Shown: positions 9,375 through 17,869 of the stretch, one piece after another
Layout of the letters: every line of letters starts with the position of its first letter
Numbering within the stretch: position 1 is the first letter of the stretch
DNA from: Methylobacter sp.
Lineage (GTDB): Bacteria > Pseudomonadota > Gammaproteobacteria > Methylococcales > Methylomonadaceae
Length of the DNA: 64,000 nucleotides
NCBI RefSeq assembly: GCF_004322395.1
Contig: NZ_SCTW01000100.1
Location: forward strand, 32,084-96,083
Direction: 5' to 3'
Made by a program: the position numbers and the translations under genes
The notes under the pieces: model-generated
The model's input: the letters and a program-made list of their open reading frames with translations, nothing else
Database searches by the model: none
Told to the model about the DNA's origin: nothing

Positions 9375-9553
9375 AAAAATCAGTTGAACATCCCAAATTC
9401 CGTTCGCCCTGAGCCTTTCGACTCTGCTCAGGAGACACCCTGTCGAAGGATGAAAGGGATTTGGGACGTTCACCAACTGGACGGTGTCGCGGAAACCGCT
9501 CATGCTTCGACAAGCTCAGCACGAACGGTTTCCACGCGTTCCAACTGATTTTT
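9375..9553. repeat. MITE-like palindromic repeat element
   Basis: Terminal inverted repeats AAAAATCAGTTGAAC and GTTCCAACTGATTTTT enclose inner complementary arms (CATCCCAAATTCCGTTCG-type against ATTTGGGACGTT, and the CTTCGACAAGCTCAGCACGAA word against its partial complement at 9400-9450). No transposase. The inner TTCGTGCTGAGCTTGTCGAAG-like word is a common environmental dispersed repeat. Confidence 0.75.
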
Positions 9554-9728
9554 TAGGGTGAACTGTTAGGTGCACTTTAACAATACGAACTATCCGTTGT
9601 ATTGGAAAAAACCGACAATTTAAATTGATATGATTTTAGGGGATCGCTACTGGCAATTTTAGATGGACTATAACAAACCAATTGGGAAGCGCTACGATCT
9701 AATCTGAAACATCCATAGAATCATGGAC

Positions 9729-10553
9729 TTAATCTGTTTGATATAAATTTAACAGCCCGGAAAACTGTATCGTTTGGGAAACATCAATTTGAGGGTAAAG
9801 GGATTCCGGTGAAATTCCATAAAGTTCTTGAAAGTCGCGAATCATATGACTTTGATCGTAGTAACCTACTGTATGAGCCACATCCGCCCAAGTTGACAGC
9901 GTTTTACGTTGGAAAATAGCGTTCCGCAAACGTACTACGCGAGCATATTTTTTGGGCGTAGCGCCAACATGAGCCAGAAAACGCCGTTCCAGGGTACGTT
10001 CGGTTAAACCGAGATTTCGAGCGAGCATCCCAATAGGATAATTTCCGTTAGAACTGCTTAACTCCCTGCAAGCTTTTTGAATCAGCAAATCCTCATTGTC
10101 CCGGTTCAATATCGCAAGTAAAAAATTCTCTACGCATTGAACACGCTCTTGTGCTGTTCTCTTTTGCGACAAGCTATCTTCGATTTTTTCTATCGCATAC
10201 CGAGGGAAAATATCCCTGCAATCCACTCGTCTTTCGGCACAATCTCTGGCTATACCGCTACGAAATACATTTAATCCCCAAGGCGTAAGCCGTGCGGAAA
10301 CGCCCGATACCTTTCCTATACCTCCCAGGTCGCTTCGATAACTTTGGAAACCGGCGAGTCCGCTACGAGTGGTATAAATAGCGTCTTTGTGGGTGGTCTG
10401 GAGCAAATCGACATACAAAAAACATAAATACGTTGCGGTGTCCGGCAAGATTGAAAGCGCTGAATTATCGCTACCCGTTAAGTCTTCATAATCCCAAATG
10501 GCCGTAACGTAGGGAGCCAATAATTTGGATGGTGCAAAAATTCTCAAACTCAT
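9729..10553 (-). CDS. AraC family transcriptional regulator
   Basis: 274 residues. The C-terminal ~95 residues form a double helix-turn-helix AraC domain: IGMLARNLGLTERTLERRFLAHVGATPKKYARVVRLRNA, then WADVAHTVGYYDQSHMIRDFQELYGISPESL. The N-terminal half (IWDYEDLTGSDN, SILPDTATYLCF, SGVSARLTPWG) resembles the DUF6597-type sensor domain of such regulators. The ligand and targets are unknown. Neighbouring genes run the same way at a distance, so no divergent target is evident. Confidence 0.9.
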   Translation of the reverse strand: MSLRIFAPSKLLAPYVTAIWDYEDLTGSDNSALSILPDTATYLCFLYVDLLQTTHKDAIYTTRSGLAGFQSYRSDLGGIGKVSGVSARLTPWGLNVFRSGIARDCAERRVDCRDIFPRYAIEKIEDSLSQKRTAQERVQCVENFLLAILNRDNEDLLIQKACRELSSSNGNYPIGMLARNLGLTERTLERRFLAHVGATPKKYARVVRLRNAIFQRKTLSTWADVAHTVGYYDQSHMIRDFQELYGISPESLYPQIDVSQTIQFSGLLNLYQTD

Positions 10554-10832
10554 AATGACGTCCTCAATTCTTTGAATGACCAGTAGGCTTCGATATGTCG
10601 GGTCGCGTTATCTCGCTATGCTCTCAATAAGCTAGCCCGACTAACATGGCTCACGTTTAATGTTTGCCGAATTGCCTGAATGGTCATGAGAATGCATAAC
10701 CCGGCTCTTTTTAGTGCTTCTTGATACAATTATTACAGTCCTCCAATTAAAAAAGGAAACGCCATGCCGTACCGACGCGTAGCTGGCGAGCTGAATTCCG
10801 GAAACCGAGCAAATAGAGTTTAAGGGAGAAGG

Positions 10833-11546
10833 TTACAAGCCTTGTAAAGTACCCGATTTTTTGAGATAGCGGATCCCCAAATAAATGGCAGTCAGTAACG
10901 GTAATAAAACTACTAATAATTGGTCGCGAAGTTGTGCATTATTATCAATGAGTTCGGGATATTTAAATAACAAGATCAAGACAATACCGATTAACCAGAC
11001 ATAGATAGATGAGTTTTCCTTAACCACAGGGCGCTGCCACCTAAAGCTCATGTTGTTAAAGGTCGCAACTAGACCGGAAAACCTGAGACTCCAACGATTG
11101 GTTCGTTGACAATAAGCATCGAATTCATGGCCGAATTTACTGCGCAAAAAGTTTTCTTCAGCTAATACTATCGTTTGGTATATAAACAAAAAACCCGGTA
11201 TAAAAAGCGCAATATAGAGCAATGAATTAGATAATATTCCGATGCCTGCTATTTTGAGGATATTGCCTACGTATAATGGATTACGGCAGTGGTTGAAAAT
11301 GCCCTCTGTAACCAATTGAGAAGCATAAACCTTTTTATCTTTACCGCCACGTTCGATGTATGCCAAACCGATAGTTGCGCACCGAATTACCTGACCTAAA
11401 ATGGTGATAAACAAACCTATCCACATCACCCAATAACGCTGTTCAGCGGCTAATATCTCAGGTGATGGCATAAATAGCGCTAAATACAGAGGTATAAATA
11501 CCCAGTTTCGATATTTAAAAAAGAAATTTCCTATTTGAATCATCAT
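10833..11546 (-). CDS. ICMT/PEMT-like membrane methyltransferase
   Basis: Start taken at the ATG at 11546, which overlaps the upstream TGA (ATGA), giving 237 residues; a longer frame starts at 11603. Polytopic, with the isoprenylcysteine/phospholipid methyltransferase signature GIFNHCRNPLYVGNIL, and a downstream AEENFLRSKFGHEFDAYCQRT that forms the SAM and substrate site. It probably methylates a lipid or prenyl-type substrate at the membrane. Translational coupling to the CmoA-like gene links the two, although no joint pathway is known to me. Confidence 0.8.
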   Translation of the reverse strand: MMIQIGNFFFKYRNWVFIPLYLALFMPSPEILAAEQRYWVMWIGLFITILGQVIRCATIGLAYIERGGKDKKVYASQLVTEGIFNHCRNPLYVGNILKIAGIGILSNSLLYIALFIPGFLFIYQTIVLAEENFLRSKFGHEFDAYCQRTNRWSLRFSGLVATFNNMSFRWQRPVVKENSSIYVWLIGIVLILLFKYPELIDNNAQLRDQLLVVLLPLLTAIYLGIRYLKKSGTLQGL

Positions 11547-12298
11547 GGTTTCTTGACCGCAATAAGTCCGACAAAGTTGTACCATTTGAAAAATACTTCG
11601 CAATGCGCAAAACCGGTATCAAGCAATAAAGTGATATTTTCAGTGGATTTATAAGGGATAAGAATATTTTCCAAAGCTTCACGTTTTTGCGATATTTCCA
11701 TTTCACTATAATTATTACGTCGCTTATGGTTGTAATAATATTTAATAAAATCGCGGTTAAAAACGCCGTCTTCCGCTAATATTTTTTCCACAAGAATTAA
11801 AACGCCGCCTCTGTGTAAACCATCAAAGATGCATTTCAATAACTTTGCTCTGTTTATGGGGCGGACAAATTGTAACGTTAGACATAAAATCGCGACCGAA
11901 GCGTTGGAAATATCGACATTTTGATTTAAGTCTGCAACTCGTAATTCGAAAGGGCGTTTAAAACCAGCTTCTTCTAGCTTGGTTTGACATTTAACCAACA
12001 TTTCGGGTGAATCATCTATACCAATAAAACGGATGTCTTCGTTTATTGAGGTATTCATGCCAATTAAAGTAGTTCCAGTGGCGCAACCCAAGTCATAAAC
12101 ATCAGTGCCTGACTTGGCATAGTCAGCAGCTTGTTCCGCGATCATGCGCTGCATTTCTCCGTAAAAAGGCACTGACCTGTTCACCATATCATCAAATACA
12201 CTGGCAACCGCAGTGCCGAATTTAAAATCAGCAGTCTTTTGGATTGCTTCTTTAAAAACTTGATCTTTATCCATAGTACTTAAATCCTGAAAGCTCAA
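11543..12298 (-). CDS. CmoA-like carboxy-S-adenosyl-L-methionine synthase family methyltransferase
   Basis: 251 residues, matching CmoA along its length: VNRSVPFYGEMQRMI, the SAM loop VYDLGCATGTT, FIGIDDSPEML, LQFVRPINRAKLL and the Cx-SAM binding stretch YYNHKRRNNYSEMEISQKR. CmoA makes carboxy-SAM from SAM and prephenate for tRNA wobble uridine modification with CmoB. Differences from classic CmoA: GCATGTT instead of GCSLGAA, and no cmoB alongside. The partner here is a membrane methyltransferase, so it may be a CmoA paralogue with another role. A second possible start is the ATG eight codons downstream. Confidence 0.75.
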   Translation of the reverse strand: MSFQDLSTMDKDQVFKEAIQKTADFKFGTAVASVFDDMVNRSVPFYGEMQRMIAEQAADYAKSGTDVYDLGCATGTTLIGMNTSINEDIRFIGIDDSPEMLVKCQTKLEEAGFKRPFELRVADLNQNVDISNASVAILCLTLQFVRPINRAKLLKCIFDGLHRGGVLILVEKILAEDGVFNRDFIKYYYNHKRRNNYSEMEISQKREALENILIPYKSTENITLLLDTGFAHCEVFFKWYNFVGLIAVKKP

Positions 12299-12448
12299 AT
12301 ATTAAAAATTGATGCATCGGTTGATATAAAAAATTTATTTTTAACATCTATTTTCTCTGAAGTTAGTTTATCAGATAACACATTGCCTTTAACTTCTTCA
12401 TCCCTTTTAAATTTCCATCTAGCCATTTATAGTTAAGTGCATAATTTA

Positions 12449-13200
12449 CTATAAAAAGCCCCCCACCAGAAACGCCTCGATCCAATGTTTGGCAAAGCCT
12501 AAACCATCAAATAACTCATTCCACACCTTGTTAACGGTAGCTTTCATCTCATCGATAGTCTTGATGAAATCTTTCGATAATGCTCGCTTCATGCTTTTCC
12601 AGAGATATTCTTCCAGATTGAGATCGGGAGAATAGGAAAGACGAATAACCCAACGATTCAACGTAGCGCTATTCACTTTAACACCTCTTTGTTACAGGAT
12701 TTCTTCAAAATATTGATTAAGAAGCAAGACATAGTTAGGCAAGGCAAGTACACCAGATAAACGCCAAGCTTTGCCGCCGCAACCTTAACATTGGGCTGAT
12801 AGAGTTGTCCCAGTTCACAACAATAGCCTGATATTCTGCATTTGCCGCTTTAATCCGTTCCAGAAAAGCTTGGATTGACTCTTGCTTGGAGTTAGACAAG
12901 AACGCTTGGCGGCTATGTCCTTCAAGCGATAAATAACCCAGATCGACATCGTCCAACTGTGGAGGGCGACCGGCATTTCCACCCATGCTTTCCTGAAGCC
13001 CTTTATAGCCCGACTTATCCACTTACGTATCCACCAATAGCTGGTTGAAGTGGCAATACCAAACGCCTGACACAATGGTTCCAGGTCGGACTTTAATTGA
13101 GCAAAGCATTGCAAGAAGGCTAATTTAAGCCTGATCTTGGCATCGGTTTCTTGACTGAGATGCGTCTGAAGGTCAGATGGTTCATTAATCGATCTCCTTT
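12449..13200 (-). mobile_element. IS630-family transposase, degenerate
   Basis: Three minus-strand frames together read as one IS630-type transposase: an N-terminal part (LCQAFGIATSTSYWWIRKWI), a middle (PPQLDDVDLGYLSLEGHSR, AIVVNWDNSISP) and the DDE-domain end SPDLNLEEYLWKSMKRALS. Frame changes near 12720 and 13020 and internal stops make it inactive. It separates cmoA from the RAYT/hairpin region. Confidence 0.85.
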
Positions 13201-13283
13201 CATGGCTAACCTCCAGGCTGAAGCGGATTTTATATAGATTAATGATATTCCTTTTTGGTTTTATGGTGAATAAGTAAAACTAC

Positions 13284-13336
13284 CTAATAATATTAGACAT
13301 CCTAAAATTCTAGCCATTGCATCATTAGGATGTCTA
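13284..13336. repeat. TTAGACATCCTAA hairpin repeat, best-preserved copy
   Basis: ATTAGACATCCTAA and TTAGGATGTCTATT form a nearly perfect inverted pair around ~19 bases. Related, more decayed copies lie near 6665, 14973 and 16651. It sits just upstream of the IS630 remnant, so it could be an IS630 end, but the other copies are not beside a transposase. Confidence 0.8.
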
Positions 13337-13380
13337 TTAACTTAATTAAAATCATTCTAACAGTCGGACGGGGTTATAAG

Positions 13381-13556
13381 CCATACGCATCAAGCTAAGA
13401 CATACAACCATGAAGAACATGAAGTTCATGAAGTTTTTACCCTCGTTCTTCTTTATGAACTCCATGTTCTTCATGGTTTATTGATCACAAGTTTGCATTT
13501 TATCGATTGGATATACTGACTTTTTGCTTAGCTTGATGCGTATGGGTTACAAGCCC
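13381..13556. mobile_element. 176-bp MITE-like element
   Basis: Perfect 19-bp terminal inverted repeats CCATACGCATCAAGCTAAG and CTTAGCTTGATGCGTATGG. Inside, ACCATGAAGAACATGAAGTTCATGAAG (left, 13407-13433) is complementary with few mismatches to the stretch ending CATGTTCTTCATGGT (right), so the whole forms a long hairpin. No coding capacity. Confidence 0.85.
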
Positions 13557-13593
13557 CGTCCCGCTTGGTAACCTGACCTACATGGCTTGCTTC

Positions 13594-14103
13594 TTATTCA
13601 TTTGCGATCGAAATTATATCCGAAAAATCTAGCGGTTCTTCTAGTGAACATCCCCAGTCAGAATTATACACGCCACGTTTTACCCAGCGGTGAAAAGTTG
13701 AATAAGGCCAATCGCGGGGGCTTTTCACCAAGCCATGTTTTACCGGATTGTAATGGATATAATCGAAATGCCGTTGGTAATCTCGTTCATCGCGTAAAGC
13801 ATGCTCTGCGTAGTAACGTTGCCAGACACCTTCGCCGATGATGAGCGATACGGGATGACGAGCGGTTTTTTCCGCGCCACCCAGAGAGATCCAGGATTGA
13901 GTGAAATGTTTTTTAATCGCGCCCCAGCGTTTGGGATAGGCGGCATCCACGCGAAACGGCGGCCAGCGTTGAAAGCAATCCTGAAAAGCCGCCCGTAATA
14001 AATCCCTGGCAAGATCGTTCCCCAAAATTTTCGCCCGCCGTTCAGTCACCACAGTGAAAAAATAAGAGCCGCCAGGAACGTAACACCGCCGGTAATTCGA
14101 CAT
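13594..14103 (-). CDS. REP-associated tyrosine transposase (RAYT) with lost catalytic HUH segment
   Basis: 169 residues opening SNYRRCYVPGGSYFFTVVT and containing YAEHALRDERDYQRHFDYIHYNPVKHGLVKSPRDWPYSTFHRW, diagnostic of TnpA-REP (Y1 HUH) proteins. Family members have a WVVLPDHLHC-type segment with the metal-binding H-x-H after the PFRVDA strand; here PFRVDA runs straight into AYPKRWGAIKKHF, an in-frame loss of about 20-25 residues. The catalytic Tyr region (YIHYNPVKHG) remains. The protein should be catalytically dead although the frame is open. Confidence 0.85.
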   Translation of the reverse strand: MSNYRRCYVPGGSYFFTVVTERRAKILGNDLARDLLRAAFQDCFQRWPPFRVDAAYPKRWGAIKKHFTQSWISLGGAEKTARHPVSLIIGEGVWQRYYAEHALRDERDYQRHFDYIHYNPVKHGLVKSPRDWPYSTFHRWVKRGVYNSDWGCSLEEPLDFSDIISIANE

Positions 14104-14254
14104 AATTCAACCCACCCAATGTAGTTATACAGCATAACCGATGTAGTAAATGGGGCGGTTATTTTAAACATTTCAACAGACAAGCTATTTTGGAAATCAA
14201 AACTCCCAGTACGATTGAACTCCGAAATGGGGCGCGATGCGCCCCCTACCCGGC

Positions 14255-14950
14255 TTATGGCATTTCATACGGCGCTGACCAATGCCTTATCTTTGATAGA
14301 TGACTTTTATCAAAATAAAGAGTTACTCTGGAATAAAAGGGGTTCTTGAACCTGGATAGTTGCTTGAGGCCATTGAACTGCCAAGCATCATTTGCGAGGA
14401 TAAGATTTGTATAGCCAGTCTCTGATTTATTCCCACCCGTACGAAACTCCTGGAGCCCTACAACGAAGTTGCCTATTTGCTTTGAAAGCTCGGTATCAAA
14501 TGAAGTTATTGTTTTGTAAATATCATTTCGGGACGATCCGATAATTATTTTGTTTGCCAACCTTTTGATTTCTGAACAGGCAATATTCATGCTTGGTTGG
14601 GACGCCATGCATTTCTCGCTGGCTCCCCATGTATTGACCACTACATTGTCTTTTAACTCTATTCTTAATGGCCATGGATAATGGTCAAGCCAGACAAGGA
14701 TGCCATTATTTTCATCTACGGCATGGATTGACTCTTCTGTTGGCCCGTCCAAGTAAACTTCGCGGGAAGGGATGGGCTCTATAAACAGCATGTTTCTAAT
14801 CGCTTCAGTCTTTTCGAGAGCAATTACCTTTTCGAGAGTGATGACCTTATTGTCTCCGATAGCAAATGGACCATAAGTGCCATGGGAAATTTCCTTTGTT
14901 TGCTCGCACCCACTAATGCACATGAACACTAGAACCAATATGGCTCTCAT
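14255..14950 (-). CDS. Hypothetical lipoprotein
   Basis: 231 residues. Signal ends in a good lipobox (MCISGC), giving lipidation at Cys15. The mature part has no motif I recognise; segments YLDGPTEESIHAVDENNGILVWLDHYPWPLRIEL and the later RNDIYKTITSFDTELSKQIG suggest a mixed alpha/beta domain. The gene starts only ~15 bases from the direct repeat at 14965, so its promoter probably lies in that repeat. No neighbours of related function. Confidence 0.6.
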   Translation of the reverse strand: MRAILVLVFMCISGCEQTKEISHGTYGPFAIGDNKVITLEKVIALEKTEAIRNMLFIEPIPSREVYLDGPTEESIHAVDENNGILVWLDHYPWPLRIELKDNVVVNTWGASEKCMASQPSMNIACSEIKRLANKIIIGSSRNDIYKTITSFDTELSKQIGNFVVGLQEFRTGGNKSETGYTNLILANDAWQFNGLKQLSRFKNPFYSRVTLYFDKSHLSKIRHWSAPYEMP

Positions 14951-14964
14951 ATTTTCCTATCCCT

Positions 14965-15085
14965 TAACTAATATTAGACATCCTAATAAACGCAAAACAT
15001 TGCAACACTTGTTTGTCTAAAATTTTATAAAAACAAAAAATCATTGTTGTTTCATTCAGTTGTGTAAATCCTAAAATAAATACAG
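14965..15085. repeat. Direct repeat, left copy, flanking the isochorismatase pair
   Basis: About 120 bases (TAACTAATATTAGACATCCT at the left, CCTAAAATAAATACAG at the right) that recur in the same orientation at 16643-16772 with ~90% identity by eye. The right copy has a 9-base extra TTAGTACGT. The pair encloses 1.56 kb containing two hydrolase genes. Confidence 0.9.
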
Positions 15086-15166
15086 ATCGTAGCTCCGAAG
15101 CCCCGGATTCCGCTACGCTTCATCCAGGCTACTTGCTGGCTGGAGGGCATAGGCTCCATGCCTTCG

Positions 15167-15757
15167 TTAGGCGATTGGTGGGAGTACGTCTTGAAACAGT
15201 ATGGCAAGCAATTGGCCGCCTTCTGGCCGACTCCAGTCCTGAGCAAGTTCGGCCATAAGCGTGTTTGTTGCGGTAAGCACCACTCCCTCGCGCTCCATGC
15301 GTCGCCGCGACATATCTTCAGAGAGTTCGTAAGGCGACCCTGATGCATCCATAACTGCCTGCACCTGGTAGCCATCGCGACAGGCGCTAATTGCCGGATA
15401 CACCAAACACACATCGGTGGTCACCCCGGCCATTATGAGATTCCTTCGACCTGTCGCTTCGACGGCCTTCTTGAAGTTCGCATCGTTCCAAGCGTTGACA
15501 ATCCCGGCTCGCTGAACCCTGGCAGCAAACGCCTCAGGAAGAATTTGCTCGAGTTCTGGAAGCAATGGTCCCTGAACGTTCTGCTCCTGCGAACTCGTGA
15601 GGACGACAGGAATGTTCAAAATCTTGGCTGTTTTGGCAAGAGCCAGCGTGTTTCGTTTCACTACATCAAGGGGGATGTTCCTAATGAGCTTCATCGTCCC
15701 CAGTTGATGGTCGATGAGCAAGAGGACACTGTTAGTGGGTGAGAATGTACCGATCAT
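15167..15757 (-). CDS. Isochorismatase-family (cysteine) hydrolase, YcaC-like
   Basis: 196 residues. The catalytic Asp lies in VLLLIDHQLGTM and the nucleophile Cys in MAGVTTDVCLVYPAIS, the arrangement of the nicotinamidase/isochorismatase superfamily; the expected Lys is likely within the AARVQRAG / FKKAVEA region but is not certain. The YcaC-like subgroup has unknown substrates. Same strand as, and 118 bases beyond, the second hydrolase. Higher G+C than nearby DNA, with flanking direct repeats, suggests acquisition as a block. Confidence 0.85.
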   Translation of the reverse strand: MIGTFSPTNSVLLLIDHQLGTMKLIRNIPLDVVKRNTLALAKTAKILNIPVVLTSSQEQNVQGPLLPELEQILPEAFAARVQRAGIVNAWNDANFKKAVEATGRRNLIMAGVTTDVCLVYPAISACRDGYQVQAVMDASGSPYELSEDMSRRRMEREGVVLTATNTLMAELAQDWSRPEGGQLLAILFQDVLPPIA

Positions 15758-15875
15758 TCTAGGCCTCCTTGAAGTTGATGGTGTAGTCTAACGCACCAAG
15801 CTGAGAGGCGCCGCGCTTTTTGCGGCGTCCCTCCTCCAGCGCTTGGTTAGCCAACGATCCTTTCGGAAGCATGGA

Positions 15876-16565
15876 TTACTTCTTGGCTTGGGCGGCTTCT
15901 AGGAGATCCAACTTGGTCTCCCGCCCGACTTTTTGCACGCTCTGTGCCTTGTCGTAGCTTTCCATTAATGCATGATAGCCGGGGATAATATGGTCGGCAG
16001 AAATCACCGCGAATTCCATCGCATCGGGACGGTTCCACGTGCTCTGGAGTTCGGCCAGGACAGCTAATGTGTCAATCGGCATGGCACCGGCCTGAACAAC
16101 GCGAGCTAGCGTGATGTCGGTCGCCATCTTGGACCAGTTGCCCGAGGCATCGACGATGCAGAAGACCTTGTACCCGGCGACGACAGTGCTCAGCGCGGGG
16201 AACGCCATGCAAACGCTCGTTAGAGTACCGGCTATGAGGAGCGTCTTGCGCTTGGTTTTCTCGATCGCCTCTACCCACGCCGGGTTATCCCAGGCGTTGA
16301 TCTGGCCCGTGCGTGGGATGTAGACCGCTTCGGGGTTATATTGGTGGATCTCGGGGATAAGCGGGCCGTTCGGGCCGTCGGGGACCGAGGCCGTAGTGAA
16401 TGTCGGGATCTTGGCGAGACAGGCCACTTTGGCGAGTGCGGTAACATTCGAGCGAAGGACGGGAAGGTCTATGTCCTTTACTAGCTGGAATAGTCCGCTC
16501 TGATGGTCGATCAGAAGCATGACGGCATCCTCGGGGTCGATCATCCACTTGTTGACTTTGGTCAT
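15876..16565 (-). CDS. Isochorismatase-family (cysteine) hydrolase, YcaC-like, longer paralogue
   Basis: 229 residues, alignable with the neighbour ([15 protein letters not shown] with catalytic Asp; [18 protein letters not shown] with nucleophilic Cys) plus a ~30-residue charged C-terminal extension ([20 protein letters not shown]). The Shine-Dalgarno AGGAGA precedes the ATG. First of the two genes in the likely operon. The substrate is unknown; both could hydrolyse related amides or esters. The gene is visibly richer in G+C than the sdh operon beside it. Confidence 0.85.
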   Translation of the reverse strand: MTKVNKWMIDPEDAVMLLIDHQSGLFQLVKDIDLPVLRSNVTALAKVACLAKIPTFTTASVPDGPNGPLIPEIHQYNPEAVYIPRTGQINAWDNPAWVEAIEKTKRKTLLIAGTLTSVCMAFPALSTVVAGYKVFCIVDASGNWSKMATDITLARVVQAGAMPIDTLAVLAELQSTWNRPDAMEFAVISADHIIPGYHALMESYDKAQSVQKVGRETKLDLLEAAQAKK

Positions 16566-16642
16566 GGGATTCTCCTCTAGCTAAAGCGATTTCGGTTTTC
16601 TCTTGTCTCCTTAGGCTTGCCCCCGGCACGGGCCAAGCCGGC

Positions 16643-16772
16643 TAACTAATATTAGACATCCTAATAGACGCAAAACATTGCATCATTTGTTTGTCTAAAA
16701 TTTTATAAAAACAAAGAATCATTGTTGTTTCATTCAGTTGTGTAAATTTAGTACGTCCTAAAATAAATACAG
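16643..16772. repeat. Direct repeat, right copy, adjoining sdhE
   Basis: Second copy of the repeat at 14965-15085. This one continues without a break into the native downstream flank of sdhE, so it is likely the original location and the left copy the duplicate. Confidence 0.9.
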
Positions 16773-16841
16773 GAAGCATCATCAAAAATATAAGCAATCA
16801 ATCACATAAATATCCATGCCACGCAAGACTAACCCTAAACC

Positions 16842-17084
16842 CTAGCTACCGCCATATGCAAAAACCCGTATTTTCTCAACCACCCCCCCCATTTCCTCCA
16901 CTTCCAAATCCCCCATCAAAACCCCGGCCAACACATCATCCTCCATCCCCAACAACTCAACAAACAAAGCCATCTCCTCCTGATCCGCCACCAAATACCC
17001 CGTTTCCAAATACCGGTTCAACAGAAAATCCAGCTCCTTAGTCCCTCGCCGACATTGCCACTTTAATCGAGCCAGCTCGTCCAT
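16842..17084 (-). CDS. sdhE: SdhE, FAD assembly factor of succinate dehydrogenase
   Basis: 80 residues from the ATG at 17084, which overlaps the sdhB stop (ATGA). [19 protein letters not shown] is the hallmark SdhE start with the RGxxE motif (CRRGTKELD) needed for covalent flavinylation of SdhA. The remainder is the small alpha-helical bundle, with DQEEMALFVELLGMEDD and a C-terminal EKIRVFAYGGS tail. The longer frame upstream lies inside sdhB. Last gene of sdhCDABE; a decayed 3' copy lies at 6831. Confidence 0.95.
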   Translation of the reverse strand: MDELARLKWQCRRGTKELDFLLNRYLETGYLVADQEEMALFVELLGMEDDVLAGVLMGDLEVEEMGGVVEKIRVFAYGGS

Positions 17085-17869
17085 CAACCCAGTTTTCTCT
17101 GCACCAACAGTTTCTTGGTTTCGGCAATCGCCTTGGCCGGATTCAAGTTCTTGGGACAAGTATCGGTGCAATTCATGATTGTATGACAACGGTACAACTT
17201 AAACGGGTCTTCCAGTTCGTCCAGCCGTTCACCGGTGTTTTCGTCGCGACTGTCGACCAGCCAGCGGTAGGCTTGCAGCAGCACCGCAGGGCCTAGGTAA
17301 CGCTCGCTGTTCCACCAGTAACTGGGGCAACTGGTCGAGCAACAGGCGCACAGGATGCAGTCGTATAAACCATCCAGCTTTTCCCGGTCTTCCTTGCTTT
17401 GCAGACGCTCGGAATCGGCAGGCGGCGGGGTTTGGGTTTCTATCCAGGGTTTAATCGAGGCGTACTGGGCAAAGAAATGAGTTGTATCCGGCACCAAATC
17501 TTTAACGACATCCATATGCGGTAACGGGTAGATTTTGATAGTGCCGGAATAGGAATCGATGGCTTTGGTGCAGGCCAAGCTGTTCCTGCCGTTGATGTTC
17601 ATCGCGCAGGAACCGCACACGCCTTCGCGGCAGGAACGCCGGAAGGTTAAAGTACTGTCGATCTCGTTCTTGATTTTCAGGATCGCGTCCAGCACCATCG
17701 GGCCGCAGTTGTCCATATCCAGCTCGAACGCATCGATGCGTGGGTTTTCGCCAGACTCTGGGTCCCAACGATACACTTCAAAACGGCGGATATTGATTGC
17801 TCCGGCAGGCGCTTTAAAGGTTTTGCCTTCGATTAAAACCGAGTTTTTAGGCAGGGTAAATTCAGCCAT
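17084..17869 (-). CDS. sdhB: Succinate dehydrogenase iron-sulfur subunit
   Basis: 261 residues. N-terminal ferredoxin domain with the [2Fe-2S] ligands in [15 protein letters not shown], then the C-terminal domain with [12 protein letters not shown] and [17 protein letters not shown] providing [4Fe-4S] and [3Fe-4S] ligands. It passes electrons from SdhA to quinone in complex II. Start overlaps the sdhA stop (TAATG) and the end overlaps sdhE. Confidence 0.97.
   Translation of the reverse strand: MAEFTLPKNSVLIEGKTFKAPAGAINIRRFEVYRWDPESGENPRIDAFELDMDNCGPMVLDAILKIKNEIDSTLTFRRSCREGVCGSCAMNINGRNSLACTKAIDSYSGTIKIYPLPHMDVVKDLVPDTTHFFAQYASIKPWIETQTPPPADSERLQSKEDREKLDGLYDCILCACCSTSCPSYWWNSERYLGPAVLLQAYRWLVDSRDENTGERLDELEDPFKLYRCHTIMNCTDTCPKNLNPAKAIAETKKLLVQRKLG

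Noticed and set aside
10764..10823. 19-codon frame after AAAGGAAACG
   Set aside because: Ribosome-site-like bases exist, but a 19-codon frame without conservation or context is too little to call.
13284..13360. CRISPR-like repeat
   Set aside because: Only an inverted pair with one spacer-length gap; no array of three or more direct repeats and no cas gene in the window.
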